A stretch of DNA of 64,000 bases from Neocallimastix lanati (nom. inval.). Lineage: Eukaryota > Neocallimastigomycota > Neocallimastigomycetes > Neocallimastigales > Neocallimastigaceae. Location of the stretch: the NCBI GenBank assembly GCA_016946835.1, contig JACVTC010000064.1, forward strand, positions 192,501 to 256,500. Reading direction: 5' to 3'. The position numbers were made by a program, and so were the translations under genes. This document shows positions 24,183-40,487 of the stretch, piece after piece. The first letter of the stretch is position 1. Every line of letters begins with the position of its first letter. Under the pieces are notes generated by a model. It made no database searches. It had not been told where the DNA came from and saw only the letters and a list, made by a program, of their open reading frames with translations.

Positions 24183-24687
24183 TTAATTTCTCCAAAAAAA
24201 AAAAAAAAATAGCTGTCATATAAAATTTAAAAGTATAAAAATTAATACAAAAAAAAAAAAAAATTTGACTATAAAACTAAAGATATGTAGTATAAATATA
24301 ACATTAAAAATCTTAATGGTCAAGAATATTAAAATATCATAACCATTAATAATGAAATAAAATGTCTTTTTTTTTTTTTGTTATTAATTGTATATCTTTT
24401 ATTAATTTATATTTATATTTTTTATAAAAGTATACATGCAAATAATGATATATAATAATGAAATGTATATTTCTATTAAATGATAATGTATTTTCATATA
24501 TTTTTCCATTAAAAAAAAAATATAATTATATATATATATCATAATAACTTTAATAATATATATTTAATTATTTTTATAATTTAATTTAATATTAGAAAAG
24601 TTATTAATAAAGTGTGCATTTTGGGCAGATATAGTTTCATCTTTTATTATTTTATCTAATTTAATACAGTTTGATAACATATACAAA

Positions 24688-24727
<40 letters not shown>

Positions 24728-24740
24728 CTTTTTTTTTTTC
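24110..24740. other. AT-rich spacer
   Basis: TTTA array (24145-24185), poly-A/T and TA runs (24694-24723). No gene seen. Confidence 0.55.
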
Positions 24741-24749
24741 ATTTTTCTA

Positions 24750-25135
24750 TATCTTTCTGTTGATCTTAATAAATACTATTCTTTCCCAATACTATTGGAT
24801 TAACATATATATCCATTCTTTCACTCTTTTCTTTTACTTCTTCTTCAATATCTTTTAATTTTATTACCTTTTTTATTTTTTTTCTTATTTACTTTGATTT
24901 CACTACTTTTAAATTATTAACATCACTATTTTTATTTATGATTGTATTCTCCATTGAACTTGAAAAATGTCATTATTTTTGAAATATAAATCTTCAATTT
25001 CATTATTTTCTTTCAATTCTAATATATTATTTAAGAAATCGTATATAAGGTCTTTATTTTATTCAACACTAAATTAAAAAATTAAACGCATCATCGATTT
25101 TTAGATTATTAAAATCTTTGGTATAAAAAATATGT
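24750..25135 (-). pseudogene. Possible decayed coding sequence
   Basis: Reverse-strand pieces in different frames look coding: NNLKIDDAFNF, YDFLNNILELKENNEIEDLYF (close to 25020) and LKDIEEEVKEKSERMDIYVN (close to 24800). Stops and shifts separate them. Charged Glu/Lys-rich composition is unlike the surrounding spacer. No family recognised. Confidence 0.25.
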
Positions 25136-25289
25136 TTGTAGTACAAAAAATTATTAATAAAAAATAAAACTAATTAAAAATTTTTAATTAAAAAAAAAAA
25201 AATTAATAATTAAATGTTACAAAAGAAATTATTAAAAAGAAAAAATAAATAATATAAAACAATTAATGTAAAAAATTGAATTATTAATA

Positions 25290-25440
25290 AAAACTAAATA
25301 AAAATAAAATAAAATAAAATAAAATAAAATAATAGAATATGAATATAATTAAAGTACAAATTGAATAAAATAAAATAAAATAAATAGTAGAATATGATTA
25401 CAATAAAAGTACAAATTAAATAAAATAAAATAAAATAAAA
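25290..25440. repeat. Small outlier of the AAAAT minisatellite
   Basis: Two degenerate core units (AATAGAATATGAATATAATT... and AATAGTAGAATATGATTACA...) embedded in (AAAAT)n. Same family and orientation as 22940-23695. Confidence 0.75.
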
Positions 25441-25443
25441 TAA

Positions 25444-25735
25444 AATAAATAGTGAAGTAGTATAAAAGAGTAAAGTATTAATAAAAATAAAATAAAATAA
25501 ATAGTGAAGTAGTATAAAAGAGTAAAGTATTAATAAAAGTAAAATAAAATAAATAGTGAAGTAGTATAAAAGAGTAAAGTATTAATAAAAATAAAATAAA
25601 ATAAAATAAATAGTGAAGTAGTATAAAAGAATAAAGTATTAATAAAAATAAAATAAAATAAAATAAATAGTGAAGTAGTATAAAAGAATAAAGTATTAAT
25701 AAAAATAAAATAAAATTAATAATTAAGTAGTACAA
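25444..25735. repeat. Second minisatellite, five units of 50-60 bp
   Basis: Five tandem units of the form AATAGTGAAGTAGTATAAAA, then GARTAAAGTATTAATAAAAA, then a variable (AAAAT)n spacer. The core differs from the neighbouring minisatellite although it shares the AAAAT spacer. No coding function. Confidence 0.85.
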
Positions 25736-25814
25736 AAAAATTTAGTATTAAAACTTAAGTATTAATAAAAATAAAACTAATTAAAATATTTTAATAAAAA
25801 ATATATATATATAT

Positions 25815-26819
25815 ATAATTCTACTGTAAGCTATGAATCAACATATGAAAGATAAATCAACAACATTTGAAATTACATTGGTTTCAAATTTACCATAAAC
25901 TTTTTCTTGTTTAGAATATTATTATGACTTTAACCATTTTTCCATTTCAGAGAAAGCATTTAAACGAGCCTCAGGCCATCTATATTGAGGAAAGTAGATA
26001 TTGCCAATAGAACATTTTTGATTTCAAAATGATGTCAAACTAACTTATATAATGTAATTATAGTTGGCATTTTCAGCAGTATATGAGCAAGAATTATGAA
26101 CACCGATACATAAACCTCTCATTCCAGGGATTTCTAACTATTGAAAAGATGATATTAAAAAAAAGAACTAGATAAATTTCTGATACAATTGTAAAGTTTT
26201 TTTTACCGACCAATTTTTGAGTTCATGAATGAATATCATGTAAAATTTGTTGAATACACATCTGTAATGGAGGATGCCTCGGTGAAAGTTTGAATTATGA
26301 AGAGTTGATTTCTTAATACACAATAATTGTAAGATATTCAAAATAATAATAATACTGTTGAATTTGAAGTTTAAATTTGTGATAATTATAGCTAAAAAAT
26401 AAACTGAGTGATTAGATAATTATAGGTAAGTTTGATTTTAATATTTTTTTTTTTTTTTTTTTTTGTATAACATAACATTGAAGTTTGACTATTGTTGAGA
26501 ATGACAAATCAAATTTTGTAGTAGGATTAATGTATTAAACCGGAAATATTTTAAAGTTAGAATTCATATAAGGGAAAAAGAATAAAGATAATAAAATATT
26601 AATATAATAATCAGTAAAGTAGAAGAAAGGAAAGATAAGTACTCGATTTATTCATAAGGAGAAGAAGAATGTAAAAGAATAGATAAATAAAAAGAGAAAA
26701 TGAAGGATAAAGGAACAGAAAGAAATAGAATAATAAGAAAAAAAGGGAAAAAAAAGTTATACTTAACCTGGCTCAGACAAGACGATAAATATATATATAT
26801 ATATATATAAAAGATTAAA

Positions 26820-26830
<11 letters not shown>
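25815..26830 (-). mobile_element. Decayed LINE endonuclease fragment, copy 2 of a duplicated segment
   Basis: The reverse strand gives GLCIGVHNSCSYTAENANYN, CSIGNIYFPQYRWPEARLNA and then FSEMEKWLKS, aligning with the LINE endonuclease (IGNVYVPHSGHS...ARIEILSWLNS). It extends about 150 bases further toward the endonuclease C-terminus than copy 1 at 5252-6070, and carries 16 bases (near 26760-26777) absent there. Otherwise the two are close over about 800 bases. Not functional. Confidence 0.7.
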
Positions 26831-26877
<47 letters not shown>

Positions 26878-27465
26878 TAAATATAAAAGTATATATAAAT
26901 ATAGATAGATATAGATATATAAAAAAAATAAACAAAAGATAAAAGAAATAAAAAAGTTAGTAAAGAAAAAAATTAAATAGTTCCAAGATCCTTCATGATA
27001 AAAACTAAAAATAAAAAAAAAAAAAAAAAAAAAAAAATAAAAAAAAAACTTTCATTAAAACAGAAATAAAAATGAAATGAAATCGGTAAATCAAATTTCT
27101 AACTCCTACATACCAGATATTAATATTAATATTCTATAGGAACTATTATTCCCTATACCAAGGGAAGTACTGATAGTAATACCCCCTCAGAGACACTATT
27201 TCTTGTGGTATACTCCTCAGGGGAATCCATTTTAAATATATATATATATTTTAAAAAATATTAGATTTATTTGATTTCAGAAAACTTTATAATAAAAAGA
27301 AAAAAAAAAATTGATTCATATACATTTAAGTTATTATATCAAAATAGTTAATATTCAAATTATATTAAATATTATTAAAATATATATATATATTAAAAAA
27401 ATAATAATAATAATAAAAAAGAAAAATATATAAATTATTAAATTATTCTCTTTCTATATTTAATT

Positions 27466-27511
<46 letters not shown>

Positions 27512-27654
27512 AACTTCTTATTTTATATAATTTTTTGATTTAAATATAAAAAAAAAAAAAAAAAAACATGGTTTAAAAAAAAATTTTAAAGAATATAGTA
27601 TATTTATTATTAAAATTTTAATATTGCTTACTTCTTTCTCTTTTATTTTATCTA

Positions 27655-27685
<31 letters not shown>

Positions 27686-27862
27686 TTATTTTTCTTTATT
27701 GTATTGTATTTTTTAAATATATATATATATATAAATTATATAAATTCCTTTCTATGTGATAGATATCTATTCTAATAGGTATATATATTATTATTTTTTT
27801 TTTTTTTTTTATTTTTTGTTTTTATATATATTAATACATATATAAATATTTAATACATAGGG

Positions 27863-27901
<39 letters not shown>

Positions 27902-28125
27902 TCATATAATTATTTATATTCTATCTTTTTTTTTTTTTTTTTCTAAGAACATTAAAAACTTTCTACAATAAATAAAATTTTTATAAATTTATAATATATT
28001 ATTCAATTAATTTATTATTCAATTAATTTATTATTCAATTTTGTTTGTTTGTTTGTTTGTTTATTTGTTTGTTTATTTGTTTGTTTATTTGTTTGTTTAA
28101 ATAAAAAAAAAAATAATAATAATAA
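26831..28125. other. AT-rich intergenic DNA
   Basis: Poly-A and TA runs, a long poly-A at 27472-27509, ATT array near 27868-27896 and GTTT repeats at 28040-28095. A more complex patch at 27095-27235 has no recognisable coding. No gene seen. Confidence 0.6.
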
Positions 28126-29121
28126 TTAATCTTGAAGTTCAATATCTTCAGAGAAAAATTCAACAATTCTATCTACGATGGCATCATCACGAAGAATTCT
28201 ACGATGACCAAGACCTTCAGATTCATAGAAACATGGTTTAATCTCACCATTAACCTTATAATTCTTATGTGGTAATAAAGCAGCTGATTTACAGGCTTTA
28301 TTGAAATCTAATTCCTTATCTTTCTTATCATGAATAAGTAAGGTCGGAATATCATATTTAGCAACAATATCACCAAATACCATTTTGGAAATATCAAAAC
28401 CTAAATTTCTATTATTGACTTCTAAAAAGTATGGATGACAACGACTGGCAATACCAATCATATTTTCGAAAATTTCAACAATATCAGTAAATTTATCTGG
28501 AATAGCAACACCAGCATAACGTTTAACTAACTTTCTTTCGGCTTCATTACTTATACCATAATTAATACAGAAACCACCATTACCTAAAGAATGAGCTAAA
28601 ACATAAACTGGTCCGTTAACGTAACGAATAAGTGCATTGATACTATGACCGAAAACATGACAACCACTTTCAACACCTCCTGTCTTACCATGTCTTGGGA
28701 AATCCGGTGTTAAAACTCTGAAACCTTTAGCTTGGAATTTTGGAATAAATTTGAAATAGTTGAAACCTCTACCATCCCAACCATGAACACAAATAATAGT
28801 TTCTTCACGTTTTGGAACATCTGGATTTGGTAAATATTCTAAAACGGTAAGTTCTTCTGGGAAGTTTGGAATTCTAGTACATTCAAAAGGAGTAGAATTT
28901 TTAACCATTCTTTCCTTAAGGGTATCAATATGTTCTTGATATGGAATTTTAATGATATTAAATTCATTTTCTTTTTCAAATTCTTTTTCCCATTCAGGAA
29001 CTTTTGGTGGAAGTTTTGGAGTTTCGAATAATTTATATGCTGTATCAGCAAAAGATTGTGGGAATACGAATGAAGTAATTAAAGTTTTGTAATAAAAAAG
29101 ATTATATAAAATCTTATCCAT
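28126..29121 (-). CDS. Alpha/beta hydrolase, paralogue 1
   Basis: A 331-residue alpha/beta hydrolase fold enzyme. Motifs in order: oxyanion-hole region CVHGWDGRG (about residue 108), FPRHGKT, nucleophile elbow VLAHSLGNGG with Ser as nucleophile, the acid Asp in LLIHDKKDKELDF, and the catalytic His in GLGHRRILRDD near the C-terminus. The frame is open upstream to 29229, but the extra 36 residues are a poly-A-derived Lys/Ile tract. MDKILYNLFYYKT at 29121 aligns exactly with the start and length of its neighbour, so I chose it. No signal peptide or intron. Substrate unknown; esterase, lipase or peptidase activity are all possible. It forms a tandem pair with 30668-31663. Confidence 0.88.
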   Translation of the reverse strand: MDKILYNLFYYKTLITSFVFPQSFADTAYKLFETPKLPPKVPEWEKEFEKENEFNIIKIPYQEHIDTLKERMVKNSTPFECTRIPNFPEELTVLEYLPNPDVPKREETIICVHGWDGRGFNYFKFIPKFQAKGFRVLTPDFPRHGKTGGVESGCHVFGHSINALIRYVNGPVYVLAHSLGNGGFCINYGISNEAERKLVKRYAGVAIPDKFTDIVEIFENMIGIASRCHPYFLEVNNRNLGFDISKMVFGDIVAKYDIPTLLIHDKKDKELDFNKACKSAALLPHKNYKVNGEIKPCFYESEGLGHRRILRDDAIVDRIVEFFSEDIELQD

Positions 29122-30667
29122 TTTGTTGTTATCGTTATGTTTTTTTTTTTTTTTTATTATTAATATTAAAAAAAAAAAATATTGATTGATTATGATAATT
29201 CTATTTTTTTTTTTTTTTTTTTGTTTCAAATATTAGTAAGTTTTATATATATATATATTAATTTATTTTATGATCCAAAATAAAAATAATAACAACAATC
29301 ACAATTGAATTTAATATTTTATTGAAACAATACAATAAATAAATATATATTATTAAAATAAAAATATATATATATTGAAAATTTTTATTTAGTTAATATT
29401 TTTATTTTAAAAATATATTTTATAACGTTAAATTTATACATTAAAACAAATATACATATATTTGAAATTTTAATTATAAATAAAAATAATGTTACTTATA
29501 TTTTCTAATATTTTATATTTATTTTTACTCTACCTTTAATTACTTTTATTGCTACCAAATATTAAAGTTATTAAAAAAATTTTTTCCTTGATAAAAAAAA
29601 AAAAAAGAAGGCAATAATTTGAAAATTTCTATTTAATAGTATAAAAAAAAAAAAAAAAAAAAAAGATTTAATTAAATGTTGAGATAATTTTACATATATT
29701 TTAATATATTACAATATATTAATTTATAATTAACTGTAGAAATAACTAAAGTATTATAAAAGGTTATAAATATCAATATTTAAAAATTTATTATTTTATA
29801 TTGATTGATTATTAATTAGTAATAAAATTTTAAAATTTTTATTTTTTTTTTACATTTTACTGCCATAATTCATAAAATTTATGTAAGAAATGAATAGATT
29901 TTAAAAGAATAATAAATTAAACAAAAACAAAAAAAAAAAAAAAAATGATGTGATTTTTTTTTATATGTAACAAATATTTTAATACTAAACTATATTTTAA
30001 TATATTTCTATATAATAATAATTTATTATTATATATAAAAAAATGGGGAATAATTAAAAAAAGAAAAAAAAAAAATTATATATATCAAAAGTAATAATAA
30101 ATTAAAAATCAAACCACTAATTAATTAATTAATTATTAAGTAATAAAACATTAATATACATATTACTTATTATTTATTGCTTATGGCTTATTGTTAATAT
30201 AATAAAATAGAAATATTATAATATTTATATTTACTTCTTTATTCACTTTATTTGATTATGTATATATTTATTTAGTCATTTACTTATTTACCACTTATTT
30301 ATTCAATTGTTTATTTATTTATTTAAATATTTTGATTTATTTATTAATTTTTAACTTATTCATTTACTTATTTGATTTATTTATTTATTTATTTATATTT
30401 CTTGGGTATAACAAATTTTTAAAATGATTTAGAATTATTTCATTTAATCATTAAAATATTCGTAATATATATAAAAATAGTACAATGGTTCATTATATAA
30501 CTATTGTATTATTTTTATATATATTGCTTTTTTGATTAAAAATCAATGTAAAGTCTTGTTATATTTTTTAACAAAAAAAAAAAAATAAAAATAAAAAAAT
30601 AATAATAATAATAATAATATATAATTTTTTAATTATTTTATTTTTTTTTTTTTTTACTTTTTTTTTT
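29122..30667. other. AT-rich spacer between the hydrolase paralogues
   Basis: Promoter-side DNA of paralogue 1 and 3' flank of paralogue 2. Only poly-A/T, TA and TTTA-like runs are visible. No gene seen. Confidence 0.6.
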
Positions 30668-31663
30668 TTAATCTTGAAGCTCAATATCTTCAGAAAAGAA
30701 TTCAACAACTCTATCGACAATTCCATCATCACGAAGAATTCTACGATGACCAAGTCCTTCTGATTCAAAGAAACAAGGTTTAATTTCTCCATTAACTTTG
30801 TAATTCTTATGTTGTAATAATGTGGCTGACTTTACAGCATTTTCAAATTTTAATTCCTTATCATCTTTATCATGAATAAGTAAAATTGGAATATCATACT
30901 TACTAATGATATCACCATATCTAATCTCATCAAGATCAAAACCTAATTTATTACTACATTCTGCATAAAAATATGGATGACAACGACTAGAAAGACCGAT
31001 ATTATTTTCGAAAAATTCAACAATATCAAGTGAATGATTTGGAAAAGCAATTGCAACATAACGTTTAATTAAATTCTTTTCAGCTTCACTACTTATACCA
31101 TAGTTAACACCGAATGCACCATTAGCTACTGAATGAGCTAAAATATAAACTGGACTATTAACATAACGAATAAGAGCATTGATACTATGGCCGAAAACAT
31201 GACAACCACTTTCAATACCTTCAGTTTTACCATGTCTTGGGAAATCAGGTGCTAATACTCTGAAACCCTTAGCTTGGAGTTTTGGAATAAATTTATAATA
31301 GTTAAAACTTCTTCCATCCCAACCATGTGCACAAATAATAGTTTCTTCACGTTTTGGAACATCTGGATTTGGTAAATATTCTAAAACAGTAAGTTCTTCT
31401 GGGAAATTTGGAAGTCTTGTAAGTTCAAAATTCATACTATTTTTAACCATTCTTTCTTTAATGGTATTAATATGTTCTTTATATGGAACTTTAATAATAT
31501 TAAATTTGTTTTCTTTTTCAAATTCTTTTTCCCATTCTGGTACTCTTGGTGGATATTTTGGTGTTTCAAATAACTTATAAGCTGATATAGCTGAAGATTG
31601 TGGGAAAATAAATGATGTAATTAATGTTTTATAATAAAATAAGTTATATAATAATCTATCCAT
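30668..31663 (-). CDS. Alpha/beta hydrolase, paralogue 2 (altered nucleophile elbow)
   Basis: 331 residues, same length as paralogue 1 and highly similar throughout, starting MDRLLYNLFYYKT. It keeps CAHGWDGRS, FPRHGKT, the acid segment LLIHDKDDKELKF and GLGHRRILRDD. The nucleophile elbow, however, reads ILAHSVANGAFG where paralogue 1 has VLAHSLGNGG. The Gly after the nucleophile is Ala, and the following glycines are changed too. The Ser-Asp-His triad is present, so it may still be active with altered geometry. The same orientation and 1.5-kb spacing point to tandem duplication. No intron. Confidence 0.88.
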   Translation of the reverse strand: MDRLLYNLFYYKTLITSFIFPQSSAISAYKLFETPKYPPRVPEWEKEFEKENKFNIIKVPYKEHINTIKERMVKNSMNFELTRLPNFPEELTVLEYLPNPDVPKREETIICAHGWDGRSFNYYKFIPKLQAKGFRVLAPDFPRHGKTEGIESGCHVFGHSINALIRYVNSPVYILAHSVANGAFGVNYGISSEAEKNLIKRYVAIAFPNHSLDIVEFFENNIGLSSRCHPYFYAECSNKLGFDLDEIRYGDIISKYDIPILLIHDKDDKELKFENAVKSATLLQHKNYKVNGEIKPCFFESEGLGHRRILRDDGIVDRVVEFFSEDIELQD

Positions 31664-31687
31664 GATTCCAAAACAATTTCCAAATAC

Positions 31688-31722
<35 letters not shown>

Positions 31723-32946
31723 GTAAAATTTTAAATTATAACAATAGTAAGTATAAAAATATTTGTTTGTTTTAATTTAAATATATTAATTATAAATATG
31801 AAATATTTTTAAATTATTTAAAATTAATAAGTTATTAAAATTATATATATATATTATTTATTTATAAATATATAAAATAAATAAAATAATAAATAAATAG
31901 TATACATTATTTATTTATAAAGAAAGAATATAAAATATAATAAATATTAGCATTATTTTATGATAATAATAAAAAAAATGATAAAAAATAATTACTACAA
32001 TATATATAAAATAAAATAATAAAAAGAAATTAAAATAAAATTAAAATTATTTTTGTAAAGATTAATTATTTATTTATCATTTAAAATTTTATGATTTCAA
32101 ATTAAAATTATTCATTTTCAAATGCTTCTCAAACATAATTTTATTTATAAAATTAAATATATCGAAATATTTAATTTTCAAAAAATCATTACCATTATAT
32201 TTTTAACAATAATATATGATTATACATATAATTACCTTTAAATTACCCTATTAATTGATTATATTTATTTAATTTTATTTTTTCTGCACTGTTTTTTTTT
32301 TAATAAAAAATTTATGATTTTAAAAAATGAAAAATTGAAATATAAATATTATCATAGAATTCTTTGTAGTAAATTACTTTTAATATATTATAAATTACTA
32401 TATATTAATATATAATCTATTTTCATATAAAAATATAAAGAATATATATATAATAATAATAATCTATAATAGAAATATATATCGACTAATTAAAAAAAAA
32501 TTATAAATATTATCATAATAAATAAATAAATAAATATTTATTTATTTATTTATTTATTATTATTTATTATTAATTTTTATTATTTATTATTGTATTCCTA
32601 GATATTTATATTATTTATATATCACAATATCACTAAAAAAGTTTATTTTGATAATTTATTAATAAGATTTATTAGTGGAAAAATTAATATTAAAAAAAAA
32701 AAAAAGATTATATATTTATTTTTCTGTATTTTAAATGTTTAAATAGTATGTATTATATTGCTATAATAATTAAAAAATCAAAATTAATATATAATATCTT
32801 TTTCAAATGTTTAAATGTAATTATTAATCTTTCTTTGAAAATAATATTTTCTATTTACATTCATTGCATTTCCTATCAATAATTGAAGTTTTCTTTTTTA
32901 TTTATATAATTTTTAATAGTATTTTAATAATAAAATATACAATAAA

Positions 32947-32994
<48 letters not shown>

Positions 32995-35900
32995 GTATAT
33001 ATATATATATAAATGACTTTACTATTCATTATATAATTAATTAATAAAATATTCCAATAAGTAGAAGAACGATATAATTTCTCAAAATATTTATTTAAAA
33101 GTGTAATACCTTCCATAAAGATATATATCAGTAGTATTATTGTTTCAATTTCATAAAATCTTACAATATCCTAACCCTATCATTTTATAACATTATTTCA
33201 AATAAAGGAAAAAGTCCCTTTTTATATTATTGTTGTTATTTTAATTTTTTTTTTAATCAAAATTTAGAATTTTCATTATAGTTATAAAAGTAATATCAAT
33301 ATAATAGATTTCTATATATTTTAAGAGAAAAAAATATATATATATACATATATATATATAATAAAAATTCGAATATGAAATACAGAACATGACTAAATAT
33401 TATTCAATTTCACTTTTTATATCATAATTAAAATTAAGAATATTTAAATTATGAATAATTGAATTAACATCTTTTTAAAATAATACTTTATTATTTCTTT
33501 GATAATTTTTTAAAATTAATATTTACACTGGAATTATTGGAGGAAATCTTATGCTTCATATAATTTTTGAATTTTGTAGTAAATTTTTTAATCATAAATT
33601 ATTACTTTAAAATGATTATATAAACAATTTATATTTTTATAGTTTTTACTATTATTAGAGTTATTATTATTATTACTATTATTATTAAGTATAATTATTA
33701 ATATAATTATAATCATTATAATCATTATTATTGTTTCTATTTTATATCAATATTGATATTATATTAAAATAAGCAAATATTATTTCTATTAGTATTATTA
33801 TTTCTATATAAGTATATTTATAAAATATTATTAATATAATTTTTACTATTGATATAAAAATTATCATTATAATTATAATTATTGTTATCATAACTATTAT
33901 AATGACTATTATAATTATAAATGTTACCGTTATTTATTATTATTATTATAATTATCATTATTATCTATTATTATTACTATTTTTTATTTTCATTTATATT
34001 TACATTTATATTTTTATTTTCATTTATCAATATATATATATATTCATATATAAGTTTACAATTTTAAAAATTATAAGTAATTTTTAACAATATAATTTAA
34101 TATCATTTATAAATGACTAAACGAAATAAAAAATAAAATTTCATTATATATTATATACTAAATATTATAAAATAACAAAAATAAAAAACTGAACTTCATT
34201 GTATACATTAAGATTTAAACATATTCAATCTATATTCATTTTAACATAGCATTAAAATAAGCTATAATAATTATATAATTATAATTGTATTATTTCATAT
34301 AATAATTACACTCGGGTCAGTCACTTAGTACTAACACACTGACATAAACCTACTCATTTTAATACTTATTAAAAAAAAATGTTCTAAGAATTTAATTATT
34401 TTTATAAAATTAAAATCATATGTATTAATTTATAATATATACAAAAAAAATTTTTTTAAATAGTTTAAATTCATTTAATTTTACCGTTTTTATACACAAA
34501 AAAAATTTTAATTTTACTTTTTTTATATATACAAAAAAAAATAATTCAGTTGCAAAATTTTTTTAGTCTATATTATATATATAATATTAGTAATTTTTTT
34601 TATTGAAATATTGAAAGACAAAATTTCTGTATTTCTTTCTATTTTAACTTATATTTAATTTTTATTTTATTAATTTTTTTTTTAATAGAAAAAATATATA
34701 TATATCATTTTTTTTTTTTTTTTTTTTTACTTATCAATTCCAAATGATATAGAATACAAATAAAAACTTTAATTAATATAAAAATTAACTTATTATAATA
34801 TATTAAAAAATTATGTTAATTGTAAATTGATAACCTATTGTAATTGTGGCTAGTGGAAATATAATTAGAACATAGGAAATTAATGATTTCATAAAAGTAT
34901 GAAATTAATTGTGTATTATTAATAAATTATTATATTAAATAACTTTTATTTTATTACTAATATTTATTATATTTTATAACATTTTACTATGTATATTTTA
35001 TTAAACTTTGTATTTTATTATATGAAAACTTTATTATAAATTTGTATATGTAAATTATTTTATATTGTGCAATTGTTAAGTGGATAATTAATTATTATTA
35101 CTAAATAAATAAAAATAAATATTAAAAATATATAATCGCTTCTCCCAAAAAGTTAAAAGTAGAATCAAGTTATATCACAGAAAAAGAATTAATTATGATT
35201 AATTAATTGTGTCTCATGAACTAAGCTAAATGTGATGGTTAATATGTTAAAGCACTTCAAATGTAATAGTAAATATTCTAATGCATTGTTTATAAATTGT
35301 TTTATTTCTAGTAATTTATTAAATAACCATATAAAAATTACTCTTTTAAACAATAAAGGTTTTCAATAACAAATACTACGGCTAATTAATTAAAATTAAA
35401 TGTTAACAAATATCTTATCATAACATTTCCTATTCTATTCTATTTTTTTTTTTTTTTATTCCAAATTTAAATATTTATTAAGTTTTTCTTATATCAATAT
35501 TTATAAATATACATTTTTAAATTTATTTTTAATATAAATTAATATGAAAACTTTAATTATTATGAAAACTCCTTTAGTTACTATTAAGTTATTATTACTA
35601 TTTCATGAATAATTATTATATCATTTATTATACTCCATAAAACGTATATTAATATATTATCTTTAAATATATTAATGTTTTTTTTTCGATTCATTTGTAA
35701 TACTTCATTTTATATATATATAAAGTTTGGATAAAAATTAAATCAAACTCTAATTATTAATAATAAAATATTGTAAAAATAATTTTATATTATATAGAAT
35801 TAACTAGTATATTAATACAAATAATGACTTAACTAACGTATCACAAGAACTATAACAAATTTACTCAATTAAGTAAATAAATTAAAGAGTATATTAATGT

Positions 35901-36785
35901 GATGTAATAAATTTTAATCTAAAATACAAATAGTAAAAAATATATATTTAATTTTAATATATTACTTAATCTAATATTTTTTAATTTCTAAAATTTAAAT
36001 GATTTGCAATATACAATAAACAATACATTAATTATTAAAATTCTTTAAAAAAAAAAAATAAATAAATCTAAATAAAAAAGAAAAAAGAAGAAAGAAAATT
36101 TTAATAATTCTATATTATCATTAAAACACAAGCCATTATTCATTATGTACTACTAATATTTATTATCTATTAATTATTCTATATTATTTATTATACATTA
36201 TTTATTATTCATTATTCAATATTTATTATTTATTATACTAATTCTTTAATTTATATTATTTATTATTTATTATTAAATGAATTATATAAATAGTAATTCG
36301 AATAATTATTATATATAGATATTTTTTTTATTATTTATAAGCAATATAGTGTTTTTTATATCGTAAAAAGTATTTAATGATTTAATTAAAAATAATATAT
36401 ATAATAATATAAAATTACTTTTTCTTTAAGGAAAAAATTTTAATAATACATTTTGATAAAATTATTTACTTTAAACCTTATTTAATAATATTCTATGCAT
36501 GAATAATAATTTCTAATTTTAATATATTAAATATTTTAATAAAACTCATAAAAAGTGTACAAATTTAATAAAATGTATAATATAAATAAATAATAGAACT
36601 TTTATACTTTTTCTTTTTTTTAATTTTTTTCTTTTTATTTTTTAATATTTTATTAAAAATAAAATAAAATTATTATTATTATATTAATAATTATTATTCA
36701 TATTTAATAAAATAATTTATTAAATATATTTTAAAAAAAGTTCATTTAGAATAATAATTTTTTATTGTAATATAATTTCAATTTG
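31664..36785. other. Long AT-rich gene-free region
   Basis: Five kilobases with no supportable gene. It contains poly-A (31697-31721 and 32950-32990), TTTA/ATT/TA arrays and trinucleotide ATT/ATA stretches (33660-34000). The short frames here are built of Ile/Tyr/Phe/Asn from low-complexity DNA. A small patch at 34310-34350 is more complex but unassigned. Confidence 0.6.
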
Positions 36786-36793
36786 TTCGCAAG
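36786..36793 (+). promoter_or_regulatory. Shared octamer TTCGCAAG upstream of the plus-strand cellulase
   Basis: TTCGCAAG lies about 100 bases before the ATG, inside the partly palindromic TTCGCAAGCGAGC. The same octamer and orientation relative to the gene occurs before the other GH9 gene (18324-18331). Candidate binding site for a common regulator; inference only. Confidence 0.35.
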
Positions 36794-36889
36794 CGAGCAA
36801 GAAATTACTGATAAAATTTATATAAACAATAATTGAAAATATTTTTATCCAAACATTTAATTTGATTTTGATTTAATCAAAAAAAATAA

Positions 36890-40008
<3,119 letters not shown>

Positions 40009-40362
40009 AATTCTTTTTGATTAAAAAACATTTTAAAAAATGTTAGGATAAAATAATAATAATAAATTTTATTTAATTAAGTAGTTAATTATTGTTCCAG
40101 AAAAAAAAAATTGTCATAATAAATTAATAAGAATATAAAAATATAAAATCAAAAATGAAAATGAAAAGAAAAAATAATAATAATAATGAAATAATAATTA
40201 AATATATAAATAATATTTGATAAAATATAATAATAAAAAAGAAATAAAGAAAGAAATATAATAAAAATAAAGTAAAAGTAAAAATAAAAATAAAAATAAA
40301 AAATAAAGGATTTTAAAATAATTTATATATTGAAAGTTAATAAAAATTTTAATATTACAATT

Positions 40363-40393
<31 letters not shown>

Positions 40394-40451
40394 CCTGTTA
40401 ATAATTTCATTCTCCAGAATAATTTTACAAAAGTAATAGTTAAAATATCCC

Positions 40452-40487
<36 letters not shown>

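Noticed and set aside
29122-29229. N-terminal extension of alpha/beta hydrolase paralogue 1
   Set aside because: The 36 extra residues come from poly-A/poly-T tracts, and the second Met aligns exactly with the start of the paralogue.
34310-34350. TACTAAC branch-point-like sequence and a GTCAGT/ACTGAC inverted pair
   Set aside because: No exon can be placed around it and the arms are only six bases; could be chance.
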